Assembly: GCF_964059165.1 (NCBI RefSeq)
Contig: NZ_OZ060413.1
Location: forward strand, 523,278-587,277
Origin: Buchnera aphidicola (Cavariella theobaldi)
GTDB taxonomy: Bacteria > Pseudomonadota > Gammaproteobacteria > Enterobacterales > Enterobacteriaceae
Reading direction: 5' to 3'
DNA: 64,000 bases
The position numbers were made by a program, and so were the translations under genes. The notes below the pieces were generated by a model. That model was not told where the DNA came from and searched no databases. It saw only the letters and a list, made by a program, of their open reading frames with translations. Shown here piece after piece: positions 42,709 to 51,573 of the stretch; position 1 is the first letter of the stretch, and every line of letters starts with the position of its first letter.

Positions 42709-43208
42709 TTATAAAAAAAATGTTTTTAAAAAAACAATAAATATAAATATATTATCAAAAATTTTTTCGACAATAAAATTTGAAATTCTATTGTCTTCAT
42801 GAATATCTTTTTCTTTTTTATTCTGATTAATTTTATGGTGATCATTTAGTTCTTCTGAACTCATATCTTCTTGAATAGGATTAGGAGGATACTCTGGTGG
42901 TATTTCCTGAATAGGATTAGGAGGATACTCTGGTGGTATTTCCTGAATAGGATCGATTACATCATCGTCATTATCTAAAATTAATTTTTTAATAGAAAAA
43001 GTAGAATGCTCTGAATTATTTTTATCAATATTACTTCGTATACTATTTTTTTTTTCTTTGTCTAAAGATAAAAAGACAGTATAGCTTTTCATTTCTATTT
43101 TTTTTTCTTTGATTAATAAAATATCATTTTTTTTTTAACACTACTTCGATGATAATCTAAAATTTTGTTTTTGTTATTTTTATTTATCATCATAATAGAT
43201 AAGATCAT
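42709..43208 (-). CDS. Orphan proline-rich protein with a 12-residue repeat, probably frameshifted
   Basis: I do not recognise this protein. The uninterrupted part runs from the ATG at 43092 (127 aa): a polar, Lys/Asp/Ser-rich N-terminal half, two exact copies of PIQEIPPEYPPN plus a third PIQE (about residues 48-75), an acidic polar stretch, and a hydrophobic C-terminus (about 107-127) that could be a tail anchor. That ATG has no Shine-Dalgarno. The ATG at 43208 has AGAGG 5 nt upstream and opens 24 codons that lead into a coding-strand A10 run (43127-43136). One extra A would join both parts into 166 aa. It sits in a decayed region between fpr and rsmJ. It may be a lineage-specific gene or a decaying one; function unknown. 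Confidence 0.5.
42872..42953 (-). repeat. Exact 36-bp tandem repeat, 2.3 copies
   Basis: Two identical 36-bp units at 42872-42907 and 42908-42943, followed by the first 10 bp of a third. The unit is a multiple of three and codes for the 12 residues EIPPEYPPNPIQ on the minus strand. Exact identity of the copies implies recent duplication or active homogenisation. It is richer in G and C than its surroundings. Confidence 0.9.
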
Positions 43209-43531
43209 TTGGTCCTCTGGAATTTTTGAAATATCTCATTAATAAGATGTATGAAAATTATAAAAATATTTTTATATATTATTTAAGTTTTTAAATTTTT
43301 TCTTTCTAATAAATATTAGAAATATTGTCATATAAGACAGCAGGAAATATAAAGAAATTTTATTATATATTATATAATCAAAAAAACAATAAAAATAAAA
43401 TATATTTATCTTGATATGATAAAAACTTATTTACTATAAATTATTTAAACGATAATATAACTAAATATTATTGTTAATAATGCGTAATTATTTTGTTTAA
43501 TTTATATAATTATTAAAATTTTATTCAATAA
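43209..43531. other. Spacer between the orphan gene and rsmJ
   Basis: 323 nt, AT-rich. It should contain promoters for both divergent genes, but none is distinct. No trace of the missing N-terminal coding part of rsmJ was found directly upstream: TAA immediately precedes the rsmJ ATG. Confidence 0.5.
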
Positions 43532-44125
43532 ATGATAAAAATTGACTTTCTTTCCGAAAAAAATAATTATCGATGCTTTCATGCTAATACTCATAATGAA
43601 ATGCTCGCTAAAGCTGTAGGTATAAAAAAAAATTATTTTCCTTGTGTTTTAGACTTAACAGCAGGTTTGGGTCGTGATGCCTTTGTATTATCTTTCTTGG
43701 GTTGTTATGTAATTATGATAGAACGTCATCCAGTGATTGTAGAATTATTAAAAGATGGCTTAAAAAGAGCATATGCAGACAAAAAAATTGGATCATGGTT
43801 AAAAGAACGATTAAAACTAATATATCATGATAGCATTCATATGCTATCATTACCAATTCCTCAACCAGATGTTATTTATTTAGATCCAATGTATCCTAAT
43901 AGAAAAAAAAAATCTTTATCTCAAAAAGATATGCAATTTCTCCAAGGATTAATAGGTCAAGATAATGATGCAAATAAACTATTAAATATTTCTAGACGAT
44001 TTGCAAAAAAAAGAATAATTGTTAAAAGACCTTATTTTTCTGAACCATTAAACAAAGAAAAACCTGATTTTATAATTAAAAGTAAAAAACATAGATTTGA
44101 TATATATCTTCCTTTTAAAAAATAA
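43532..44125 (+). CDS. rsmJ: 16S rRNA m2G1516 methyltransferase RsmJ, N-terminally short
   Basis: SAM-dependent methyltransferase (YhiQ family) for G1516 of 16S rRNA. 197 aa against 250 in E. coli: alignment begins at the residue matching about position 53 of E. coli (KIDFLSEKN against VDFVGG). The core is intact: LAKAVGIKKNYFPCVLDLTAGLGRDAF (in parts) near residue 27-50, MIERHPVIVELLKDGL, and VIYLDPMYPNRKKKS near 110, then HRFDIYLPF. A TAA lies directly before the ATG, so the short start is forced. Either the N-terminal domain is dispensable or activity is reduced. Confidence 0.88.
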   Translation: MIKIDFLSEKNNYRCFHANTHNEMLAKAVGIKKNYFPCVLDLTAGLGRDAFVLSFLGCYVIMIERHPVIVELLKDGLKRAYADKKIGSWLKERLKLIYHDSIHMLSLPIPQPDVIYLDPMYPNRKKKSLSQKDMQFLQGLIGQDNDANKLLNISRRFAKKRIIVKRPYFSEPLNKEKPDFIIKSKKHRFDIYLPFKK

Positions 44126-44960
44126 AATAAATATTTATTTTCATATTTCTACAAGAAGTATCATACAATTAATAATATATATAAAATTATACCAATAAAA
44201 TATTTTATTTTTTAATAAAATCGTAATTAATAAAAATAATTTTTTTAAAAATATAATAAAAAAATTTTTCTATATTTAAGATATAATAATTATTTTAATA
44301 TTATATAAAACAATATTCTTAAATATTTAATATATATATGATTATCGTATATGATAAAATTTTTCTTATTCTTTTATGGATATCAATTAATAATAAAATA
44401 TTCTATATTTAAAACAACAATTTCTTATTCATAATTGTATTTTTTATAATCCTTTATAGAGATAGGAATTAAAAAAATAAATGCTATTTATTTAATAAAA
44501 AAAATCATAATACAATTATTTATATTAATAAATATATAAATATTATTTAATAAAAAAGATTTTCAAAAAATATATTTTTGAATACGTACTTAATTGAAAA
44601 TACAAAAAAATAAAAAATTAAATTCTATAAAAACACAATATGTATAGATTTTATAATTATTATTCTCAAATTATATAAAAATATAAAATAATAATAATGT
44701 AAAAGTCTAATAATAATTAATAGATATCAATCATTATTGAAAGTAATATTATTTCATCTAAAATATATTTAAAATAATAAAAATATAGCATTAAAAAATA
44801 TAATATTTTATCTATATTAAAATAATATAAGTTTAAAATTGATACTACGTATTCTGTATTATAAAAGCATTCATAATTTTATATAAAAATAAAACAATTT
44901 TAAAATAAGGTATACATCTTAATTAAGATATTAATTGCATATTAATATAAAATTTTTTTA
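44126..44960. other. Long empty spacer between rsmJ and ynfM
   Basis: 835 nt, the second longest empty stretch in the interior of the window. It is nearly all A and T with no frame, RNA or hairpin of note. rsmJ and ynfM converge on it, so it holds their 3' flanks and presumably the ghosts of deleted genes. Confidence 0.55.
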
Positions 44961-46177
44961 TTATTTTTCTTTATATTTTATACGACAAGATAAAAATATT
45001 CCTATTAACAACATGGTTATAATAAAAACAGAAATGCCGAACCATTGAGAGAAATGCCAAAATAAGCCACCAATAGTACCAAAAATACTAGAACCTAAAT
45101 AATAAAAAAACAAATATAAAGATGTTGCTTGTACTTTAGCAATATGTGCGCAAGAGCTTATCCAACTACTGACGACAGAATGAGACGCAAAAAAACCACC
45201 AGAAAATATTATTAAACCTAGAATAATGATAAATAAATTATCTTTTTGTGTCATTAAAATACCAATCATCATAAGCAATAATGCAAATGTTAAAATATTA
45301 TTATAATTATATTTTTGCATTAATATACCGGCTTTCGGTGAACTGTATACCCCTGTTAAATAAATCATCGATAATAAACCTATGCTAGAAGGGTATAAAA
45401 AAAAAGGCTGTAACATTAAGCGATAACTAATATAATTAAAAATTGTTACAAAACTTCCCATGATTATAAATCCTATTATAAATAATACAAATAATATAGG
45501 ATTAGTCAGATGAAAATAAAAATTTTTTAAAAATACACGTAAATTAATTGAAATAGAATGAAAATTACGAGAAGAAGGTAGTAAATACAAAAAAAAACAA
45601 GAAGATATTAAAGACGACAATCCAATAATCATTAAAGCAGTATGCCAAGAAAATTTTTCTGATAAAATACTACTTAATAATCTTCCAGAACAACCACCAA
45701 TAGTATTACCACTAATATATAAACCCATAGACAAAGATAAAGCACTAGGATCAATTTCTTCACTAATATATGCCATAGCGACTGCTACAACTCCACTTAA
45801 AGAAAGCCCAGTTAAAGCTCTTAATAAAACGATTTCAGACCAATTATTCATGCAAGAACATAATATAGTCAGTGCTGATGCAATAAAAAGAGAAGAAAAC
45901 ATAATCGATTTTCGGCCAAGGACATCAGATAATGGCCCGGTAAAAATCATTCCTATCGCCATCATTACTGTTGCTGCTGAAAGTGAAAAACTACTTTCAG
46001 CGGGTGTTAAATAGAATTGTTTTGAAAATATGGGCAAAATTGATTGTACACAATATAAAATAGAAAATGTTGAAAAACCTCCTAAAAAAAGAGCTAAAAT
46101 TACTTTATAAAAATGTTTTGTATTTTTTTGAATATATTCTTTTTTTTTAAGTTTTATTCTTTTTTTTTTAGAGACAT
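44961..46177 (-). CDS. ynfM: YnfM-type MFS transporter, broken by one base in an A10 run at the start
   Basis: Inner-membrane major facilitator, close to E. coli YnfM (417 aa, an arabinose/drug-type exporter by homology; true substrate unknown). The main frame covers 12 membrane segments with FTGPLSDVLGRKSIMF near the first loop, LRALTGLSLSGVVAVAMAYI and SMGLYISGNTIGG. It is open up to 46202 but has no ATG, GTG or TTG start before the TTG at 46037, which would cut off helix 1. The ATG at 46177, with AAGG 9 nt upstream, reads MSLKKKE and stops. One more A in the coding-strand A10 run (46160-46169) gives MSLKKKRIKLKKKEYIQ and continues into helix 1, for 405 aa. Confidence 0.85.
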
Positions 46178-46228
46178 TATCAAAAACCTTTTTAAAATTT
46201 GATCATATTAATGTTAAAAATAATATAT

Positions 46229-47083
46229 TTATATATATAAATAACCATCGTAAACATGTTCAGCAGGACCAATCATATATAAAGGCGATCCAATTCCGGC
46301 CCATTGAACTGTTAAAGCACCTCCTAATAAATCTACTTTTACTTTATTATTCAGTTTTTTTTGCACAATACCCATTGCAACGGCTGCACAGGCTGCACTT
46401 CCACAAGCTTTTGTTTCCCCGACATCACGTTCATATACTCTTAATTTAATATAATTTTTATTAATAATTTGCATAAAACTTACATTAATTCCATTAGGAA
46501 ATATAATATTTTTTTGTAATTGAATACCAATTTTCTGAACAGGGGCATAATCAATACAGTTTATTTGAATAATACAATGTGGATTTCCCATCGATACAAC
46601 ACCACATCGTAAGCTAATATTGATGAAATCAAGAAAGAAATTATGATCTACTATATTTTTTAGATAAGAGATATTATTTGAACTGAATACAGGCTCATCC
46701 ATGTTTACTTGAATTAAGTTGTTCGACATTAAAGTAATAATTAATTTTTTTGAGTGAGCACTAACAGAAATATTCTTTTTTTTAGTTAATTTTTTTTTTG
46801 TTACAAATAATCCAAAACAACGAGCACCATTTCCACATTGCTCTACTTCATTTCCATTGGCATTAAAAATTCGATAGTTAAAATCAAAAATAGTATTATA
46901 AGATTTTTCTACTAGTAACAACTGATCAAAACCAATACCTCTATGTCGATCAGATAATCTTTGAATATCAAAAGGGGATAAAAAAATATTTCTATGAATA
47001 GAATTAATAACAACAAAATCATTACCTAAACCATGCATTTTAGAGAAATTTATTTTTTTCTTGTGTTTATATTTTAGTAGCAT
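46229..47083 (-). CDS. dapF: Diaminopimelate epimerase
   Basis: Converts LL- to meso-diaminopimelate for lysine and peptidoglycan. 284 aa (E. coli 274); about ten basic residues precede the usual [15 protein letters not shown] start, and no shorter ATG fits. The two catalytic Cys are in [15 protein letters not shown] near residue 87 and [13 protein letters not shown] near 232. MGNPHCII near 171 and [10 protein letters not shown] near 200 are also conserved. It is divergent from cyaY, the E. coli cyaY-dapF neighbourhood. Lysine is one of the amino acids supplied to the host. Confidence 0.97.
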   Translation of the reverse strand: MLLKYKHKKKINFSKMHGLGNDFVVINSIHRNIFLSPFDIQRLSDRHRGIGFDQLLLVEKSYNTIFDFNYRIFNANGNEVEQCGNGARCFGLFVTKKKLTKKKNISVSAHSKKLIITLMSNNLIQVNMDEPVFSSNNISYLKNIVDHNFFLDFINISLRCGVVSMGNPHCIIQINCIDYAPVQKIGIQLQKNIIFPNGINVSFMQIINKNYIKLRVYERDVGETKACGSAACAAVAMGIVQKKLNNKVKVDLLGGALTVQWAGIGSPLYMIGPAEHVYDGYLYI

Positions 47084-47241
47084 TTATTTTACCAAAAATA
47101 TTTTAATTATTTTTATAAGGAAAAATTAGAATTATGTCAAAATACAATAAATATTGTAATTATAAAGTGTCAAATACAAAAATATATTATCATTATATAA
47201 TGAATTATATAAAATATAAATATTACTTTTAAGGTATAAAG

Positions 47242-47607
47242 ATGAAAAAAAATAATATCAATATGATAAAAAATAATCAATTTTATAAACTAGTAGATGA
47301 TTTATTTTTTAAGATAGAAGACAATTTAAACATATACAGTAAAACAATAGATATTGATTATGAAATACAAAATTATGTATTTACAATAAAATTTTTAAAC
47401 AAAACAGTGATTATTATTAATAAACAAGAATCCTTGAAACAAATTTGGCTGGCTACATCAATTAGTGGTTATCACTTTAATTATAAAAATAACTTGTGGA
47501 TTTGCAATCGTACTTGTAAAGATTTTTGGAAAATATTTCAAAAAGCATGCTCGATTCAATCGAATACAAATTTAGATTTTATAAAATATTCTTCTCTAAA
47601 AACATAA
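47242..47607 (+). CDS. cyaY: Frataxin homolog CyaY
   Basis: Iron-binding protein that modulates IscS activity in Fe-S cluster assembly. 121 aa (E. coli 106); the extra length is a short basic N-terminus and tail. AAGGT at 47231-47235, 6 nt before the ATG, supports the first start. The frataxin core is clear: an acidic first helix ([14 protein letters not shown]), [35 protein letters not shown] and [14 protein letters not shown]. It works with the isc genes at 57441-61830. Confidence 0.95.
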   Translation: MKKNNINMIKNNQFYKLVDDLFFKIEDNLNIYSKTIDIDYEIQNYVFTIKFLNKTVIIINKQESLKQIWLATSISGYHFNYKNNLWICNRTCKDFWKIFQKACSIQSNTNLDFIKYSSLKT

Positions 47608-47698
47608 AAAATAATTGTATCAATAAAATTATTTATTAATAATTTTGTATAGATAAAAATATAATTTACATTACTCTAATACTAATATAAATTTTCAT

Positions 47699-48643
47699 AT
47701 GATAAATAAAATACTAAGAATTGCAACAAGAAAAAGTCCTTTAGCTTTACAACAAACTAAATATGTTCAAAAAAAATTGCTATCTTTATATCCTAACTTA
47801 AATATTAAATTAGTGCCAATCGTCACACATGGAGATAATATTTTAAATAAATCTTTATCAAAAATTGGAGGTAAAGGATTATTTATTAAAGAATTAGAAA
47901 TAGCACTCTTAGAAAATAAAGCGGATATTGCTATACATTCTATGAAAGATTTACCGGTAACAATAACAAAAGAATTATGCTTAATTAGTATATGTGAGAG
48001 AGGTAATCCATTTGATACTTTAGTATCTAATAATTATAAATCCATCAATCATTTACCAAAAGGCGCCATTATTGGAACATCAAGTTTAAGAAGACAGTGT
48101 CAACTTATTACTTATAGACCGGATTTAATTATTGTTCCTCTAAGAGGAAATGTAGAAACTAGAATAGCTAAACTAGATCAAGGAAAATATGATGCTATTA
48201 TTCTTGCTGCGGAGGGATTAAATAGATTAGGTTTAAAAAACCGAATTACTCAAATTATACCTGCTGAATTATCTTTACCTTCATGTGGTCAGGGAGCTAT
48301 TGGTATTCAATCTAGATTACACGACAAAAAAATGTTATTTTTTTTATCTCGCCTTAATCATTTAAATACTGTTATAGAAATTAATGCAGAACGCGCTTTC
48401 TGTAAAAAATTACAAGCGGGATGTCAAATTCCAATCGGCAGTTACGCTATTCTTAGAAAAAATAAAATTTGGTTACGAGGATTAGTAGGATCACCAAATG
48501 GAAAAATTATATTACGAGGTGAAAGAATAGGTTTATACAATACAGGTGAAAAAATGGGACATTCGTTAGCTAATGAATTGCTCAGTAACGGTGCCAAAAA
48601 AATACTTCAACATCTTCACATTAATAACTCTTATTACATATGA
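47699..48643 (+). CDS. hemC: Porphobilinogen deaminase (hydroxymethylbilane synthase)
   Basis: Joins four porphobilinogens into hydroxymethylbilane for heme and siroheme. 314 aa (E. coli 313). [14 protein letters not shown] near residue 6, [11 protein letters not shown] near 57, [11 protein letters not shown] near 79 with the catalytic Asp, [11 protein letters not shown] near 128, and the cofactor Cys in [13 protein letters not shown] near 242. Its TGA overlaps the hemD ATG (ATGA), so hemCD are translationally coupled. Confidence 0.98.
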   Translation: MINKILRIATRKSPLALQQTKYVQKKLLSLYPNLNIKLVPIVTHGDNILNKSLSKIGGKGLFIKELEIALLENKADIAIHSMKDLPVTITKELCLISICERGNPFDTLVSNNYKSINHLPKGAIIGTSSLRRQCQLITYRPDLIIVPLRGNVETRIAKLDQGKYDAIILAAEGLNRLGLKNRITQIIPAELSLPSCGQGAIGIQSRLHDKKMLFFLSRLNHLNTVIEINAERAFCKKLQAGCQIPIGSYAILRKNKIWLRGLVGSPNGKIILRGERIGLYNTGEKMGHSLANELLSNGAKKILQHLHINNSYYI

Positions 48644-49397
48644 AAATACTAATTACAAGACCTTCTCCTATGGGAGAAGAGTTAGTAGATGGTTTAAAGA
48701 ATATAGGTATTTTTGCTTATCATTTTTCTTTATTGGATTTTATTTTTAGTGATGGATTAAAGGGATTAACAAAAAATATAAAATCATTATATAAATCAGA
48801 TAAAATTATTATTTTTTCTCCTAAGGCTGTTCATTATACTAATTGGTATTTAAAACAAAATACTCTTAATTGGCCTTCTAACCCACAGTATTATGCAATT
48901 GGTCAAAGTACAGCTAGATTGTTACAACAATATATTAAAAAAAAATTTTAATACCTAAAAAAAAAGAGAATAGCGAATCTTTATTAGACATTTTATATAA
49001 AAATGATATAAAAAACAAAAAAATTATACTTCTACAAGGAGAAAATGGTAGACAATTAATACAAAAAGAACTAAGAAAAAAAAATATTGATGTCTCGGTT
49101 ATTGAATGCTATAAAAGATTTTTTAAAAAATTAGATGGAATAAAAGAAGGTAAAAAATGGCGTAGTTATGAAATAAATAGTTTATTAGTAACTAGCTCTG
49201 AAATAATTTATAAATTAAATACTTTATTTTCTGATGATGATCGCCAGAAATGGTTGTTTAAATGCAAAATATTAGTAATTGGAGAAAGATTAGCTTATTT
49301 AGCTAGAAATATAGGATGGACTAATATAATGTCTTGTCAATATGCTAATAATAAGTATTTGTTAAATTTTATTGACAAAATAAGAAATTTTAAATAG
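48640..49397 (+). CDS. hemD: Uroporphyrinogen-III synthase, broken by one base in an A9 run
   Basis: Closes hydroxymethylbilane to uroporphyrinogen III. The first part (103 aa: [16 protein letters not shown], then [16 protein letters not shown]) ends at a TAA right after nine A at 48937-48945. With one extra A the frame continues [54 protein letters not shown] and [16 protein letters not shown] to the TAG at 49395, giving 252 aa (E. coli 246). Both halves align along the E. coli protein without a gap. Without slippage the second domain and most of the active-site cleft would be lost, and siroheme synthesis would depend on slow spontaneous closure to the wrong isomer. Confidence 0.9.
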
Positions 49398-49404
49398 ACT
49401 TTTT

Positions 49405-49478
49405 TCGGCGAAAGAGGATTTGAACCTCTGACCTACTGGTCCCAAACCAGTTGCGCTACCAAACTGCGCTATTCGCCG
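49405..49478 (-). tRNA. proM: tRNA-Pro (anticodon TGG)
   Basis: A 74-nt minus-strand tRNA: acceptor CGGCGAA pairs with TTCGCCG, the anticodon loop is TTTGGGA (TGG), and the body matches E. coli proM. Discriminator A, no encoded CCA. It is last in the Arg-His-Pro cluster and ends 8 nt from the hemD stop. Confidence 0.97.
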
Positions 49479-49490
49479 AAATTATATCTG

Positions 49491-49564
49491 GGTGGCTAAT
49501 GGGATTTGAACCCATGACCACTGGAATCACAATCCAGAGCTCTACCAACTGAGCTATAGCCACC
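49491..49564 (-). tRNA. hisR: tRNA-His (anticodon GTG)
   Basis: A 74-nt tRNA counting the extra 5' G(-1) that pairs with C73, the identity feature of histidine tRNA. Anticodon loop TTGTGAT (GTG). The body GTGGCTATAGCTCAGTTGG matches E. coli hisR. No encoded CCA. It is the middle gene of the cluster. Confidence 0.97.
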
Positions 49565-49606
49565 AATAACAATATTTATATAACTTTTTTAGAAATAAAT
49601 CACCAG

Positions 49607-49680
49607 TGCGCCCGACAGGATTTGAACCTGACACCTCTACCTTCGGAGGGTAGCGCTCTATCCAAATGAGCTACGAGCGC
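49607..49680 (-). tRNA. argX: tRNA-Arg (anticodon CCG)
   Basis: A 74-nt tRNA with acceptor GCGCTCG/CGGGCGC and anticodon loop CTCCGAA (CCG, arginine CGG). It matches E. coli argX. The E. coli cluster is argX-hisR-leuT-proM; leuT is missing here. CGG is a rare codon in so AT-rich a genome, so keeping this tRNA is noteworthy. No encoded CCA. Confidence 0.97.
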
Positions 49681-49747
49681 ATAAGTATAAAATATATTTG
49701 ATTTTAAAATTAATAACATGAATTGTCCAGCTTTTTTTTAAATATTT

Positions 49748-51007
49748 TTATGAACGTTTCATCATATCAAAAAATTCATCATTTGTTTTTGTCATAGACA
49801 GTTTGTTGAGTAAAAACTCCATGGCATCAATTTCACTCATAGGATGAATAATTTTTCTTAAAATCCACATTTTCTGTAATTCATCAGGCAATGTTAATAG
49901 TTCTTCTTTTCGAGTTCCTGAACGATTGTAATCAATAGCCGGAAAAACACGCTTTTCTGCAATTTTTCTAGATAAAGGCAATTCCATATTACCTGTTCCT
50001 TTAAATTCTTCATAAATCACTTCATCCATTTTAGATCCTGTATCGACCAGAGCGGTTGCAATAATAGTTAAACTACCTCCTTCTTCTACATTACGAGCTG
50101 CACCAAAAAAACGCTTTGGCCTGTGCAAAGCATTTGCATCAACACCTCCTGTTAATACTTTCCCTGATGCAGGCACTACAGTGTTGTAAGCTCGAGCCAA
50201 TCGGGTGATAGAATCAAGTAAAATAATTACATCTTTTTTATGTTCGACTAATCTTTTAGCTTTTTCAATCACCATTTCCGCTACTTGCACATGTCTTGAT
50301 GCCGGTTCATCAAAAGTAGAAGCAACTACTTCGCCTTTAACTAATCTTTGCATTTCTGTTACTTCTTCTGGTCTTTCATCAATGAGTAATACCATTAAAA
50401 CACAGTCAGGATGATTATAAGCAATACTTTGTGCGATATTCTGAAGTAATATTGTTTTTCCAGCTTTAGGAGGTGCAACTATTAAACCTCTTTGACCTCG
50501 TCCAATAGGTGATGCTAAATCTAAAACTCTCGCTGTTAAGTCTTCAGTTGAACCATTACCCCTTTCCATTCGCAATCTAGAATTAGCATGTAATGGTGTT
50601 AGATTTTCAAATAAAATTTTACTTCTTGCATTTTCAGGTTTATCATAATTTACTGCATTCACTTTCAGTAAAGCAAAATATCGCTCACCTTCTTTAGGTG
50701 GTCTTATTTTACCTGCAATTGTATCACCTGTGCGCAAATTAAATCTGCGGATTTGACTAGGTGAAACATATATATCATCAGGACCAGCTAAATAAGAGCT
50801 GTCTGCAGAGCGTAAAAAACCAAATCCGTCTTGTAATATCTCTAAAACACCGTCTCCAAATATATCTTCTCCGCTTTTTGCGTGTTGTTTTAGGATGGCA
50901 AAAATAATATCTTGTTTACGCATGCGCGCTAAATTTTCCAACCCCATTTTTTCACCAAGAGTAATTAATTCAGAAACTGGCATATTTTTAAGTGCGGTAA
51001 GATTCAT
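49748..51007 (-). CDS. rho: Transcription termination factor Rho
   Basis: Hexameric RNA helicase that ends transcription on unstructured C-rich RNA. 419 aa, the same as E. coli, and very well conserved. N-terminal helical domain ([20 protein letters not shown]), RNA-binding cold-shock domain ([20 protein letters not shown]), Walker [15 protein letters not shown] near residue 178, Walker [15 protein letters not shown] near 258, and the R-loop/Q-loop [20 protein letters not shown] near 325. Its retention suggests Rho still matters where few intrinsic terminators remain. Confidence 0.98.
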   Translation of the reverse strand: MNLTALKNMPVSELITLGEKMGLENLARMRKQDIIFAILKQHAKSGEDIFGDGVLEILQDGFGFLRSADSSYLAGPDDIYVSPSQIRRFNLRTGDTIAGKIRPPKEGERYFALLKVNAVNYDKPENARSKILFENLTPLHANSRLRMERGNGSTEDLTARVLDLASPIGRGQRGLIVAPPKAGKTILLQNIAQSIAYNHPDCVLMVLLIDERPEEVTEMQRLVKGEVVASTFDEPASRHVQVAEMVIEKAKRLVEHKKDVIILLDSITRLARAYNTVVPASGKVLTGGVDANALHRPKRFFGAARNVEEGGSLTIIATALVDTGSKMDEVIYEEFKGTGNMELPLSRKIAEKRVFPAIDYNRSGTRKEELLTLPDELQKMWILRKIIHPMSEIDAMEFLLNKLSMTKTNDEFFDMMKRS

Positions 51008-51117
51008 AATGGTGGGTTCTTAGTAAAATCGGGGTCAATCTTGAAATAAAAATTGTGACATAATAGATAATATTTTATGTCCACTGATATTAATATATAA
51101 AAAATTAATAAATTACT

Positions 51118-51444
51118 TTAATGAATATTTTTATCTAGAAAATCTTTTAGCTGTATTTTTGATACAGCACCTACTTTTGTAGCAATAACGGATTGATTTG
51201 AAAATAATAACAGTGTTGGAATGCTTCTGATGGAATATATGGGAGGAGTATTGGGATTATTTTCGATATTCAGCTTTCCAACTATTATTTTTTCATTATA
51301 TTCTTGAGCAATTTCATCCAGTATTATAGAAATCATTTTACAAGGATTGCACCATTCCGCCCAAAAATCCACTAAAACAAAAGTGTTTGATTGTAATACT
51401 TTTTTTTCAAAATTGTGATCAGTTAATTCAATTATTTTGTTCAT
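51118..51444 (-). CDS. trxA: Thioredoxin with a CNPC active site
   Basis: Small dithiol reductase. 108 aa (E. coli 109). The fold markers are present: [16 protein letters not shown] near residue 24, the buried Asp in LVDF, the cis-Pro in RSIPTLLLF near 74, and [15 protein letters not shown] near the end. The active site is CNPC instead of the near-universal CGPC, a Gly-to-Asn change that might alter redox potential or substrate docking. It lies 110 nt upstream of rho on the same strand; rhlB, which lies between them in E. coli on the other strand, is lost. Confidence 0.97.
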   Translation of the reverse strand: MNKIIELTDHNFEKKVLQSNTFVLVDFWAEWCNPCKMISIILDEIAQEYNEKIIVGKLNIENNPNTPPIYSIRSIPTLLLFSNQSVIATKVGAVSKIQLKDFLDKNIH

Positions 51445-51573
51445 TTTATTGACTAGCTCATTAATTATAAATTAAGTGATATCTTAATGTATATATTGTA
51501 AAATATTAATAAAACAATAATATCATTTTTAAGAATTGATTTAAACTAAAATTAAAAAATTTTATTTTCATTT

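Noticed and set aside
42872..42953. Possible CRISPR-like repeats
   Set aside because: The 36-bp units are directly adjacent without spacers and lie within a reading frame in multiples of three; there are only 2.3 copies and no cas genes.
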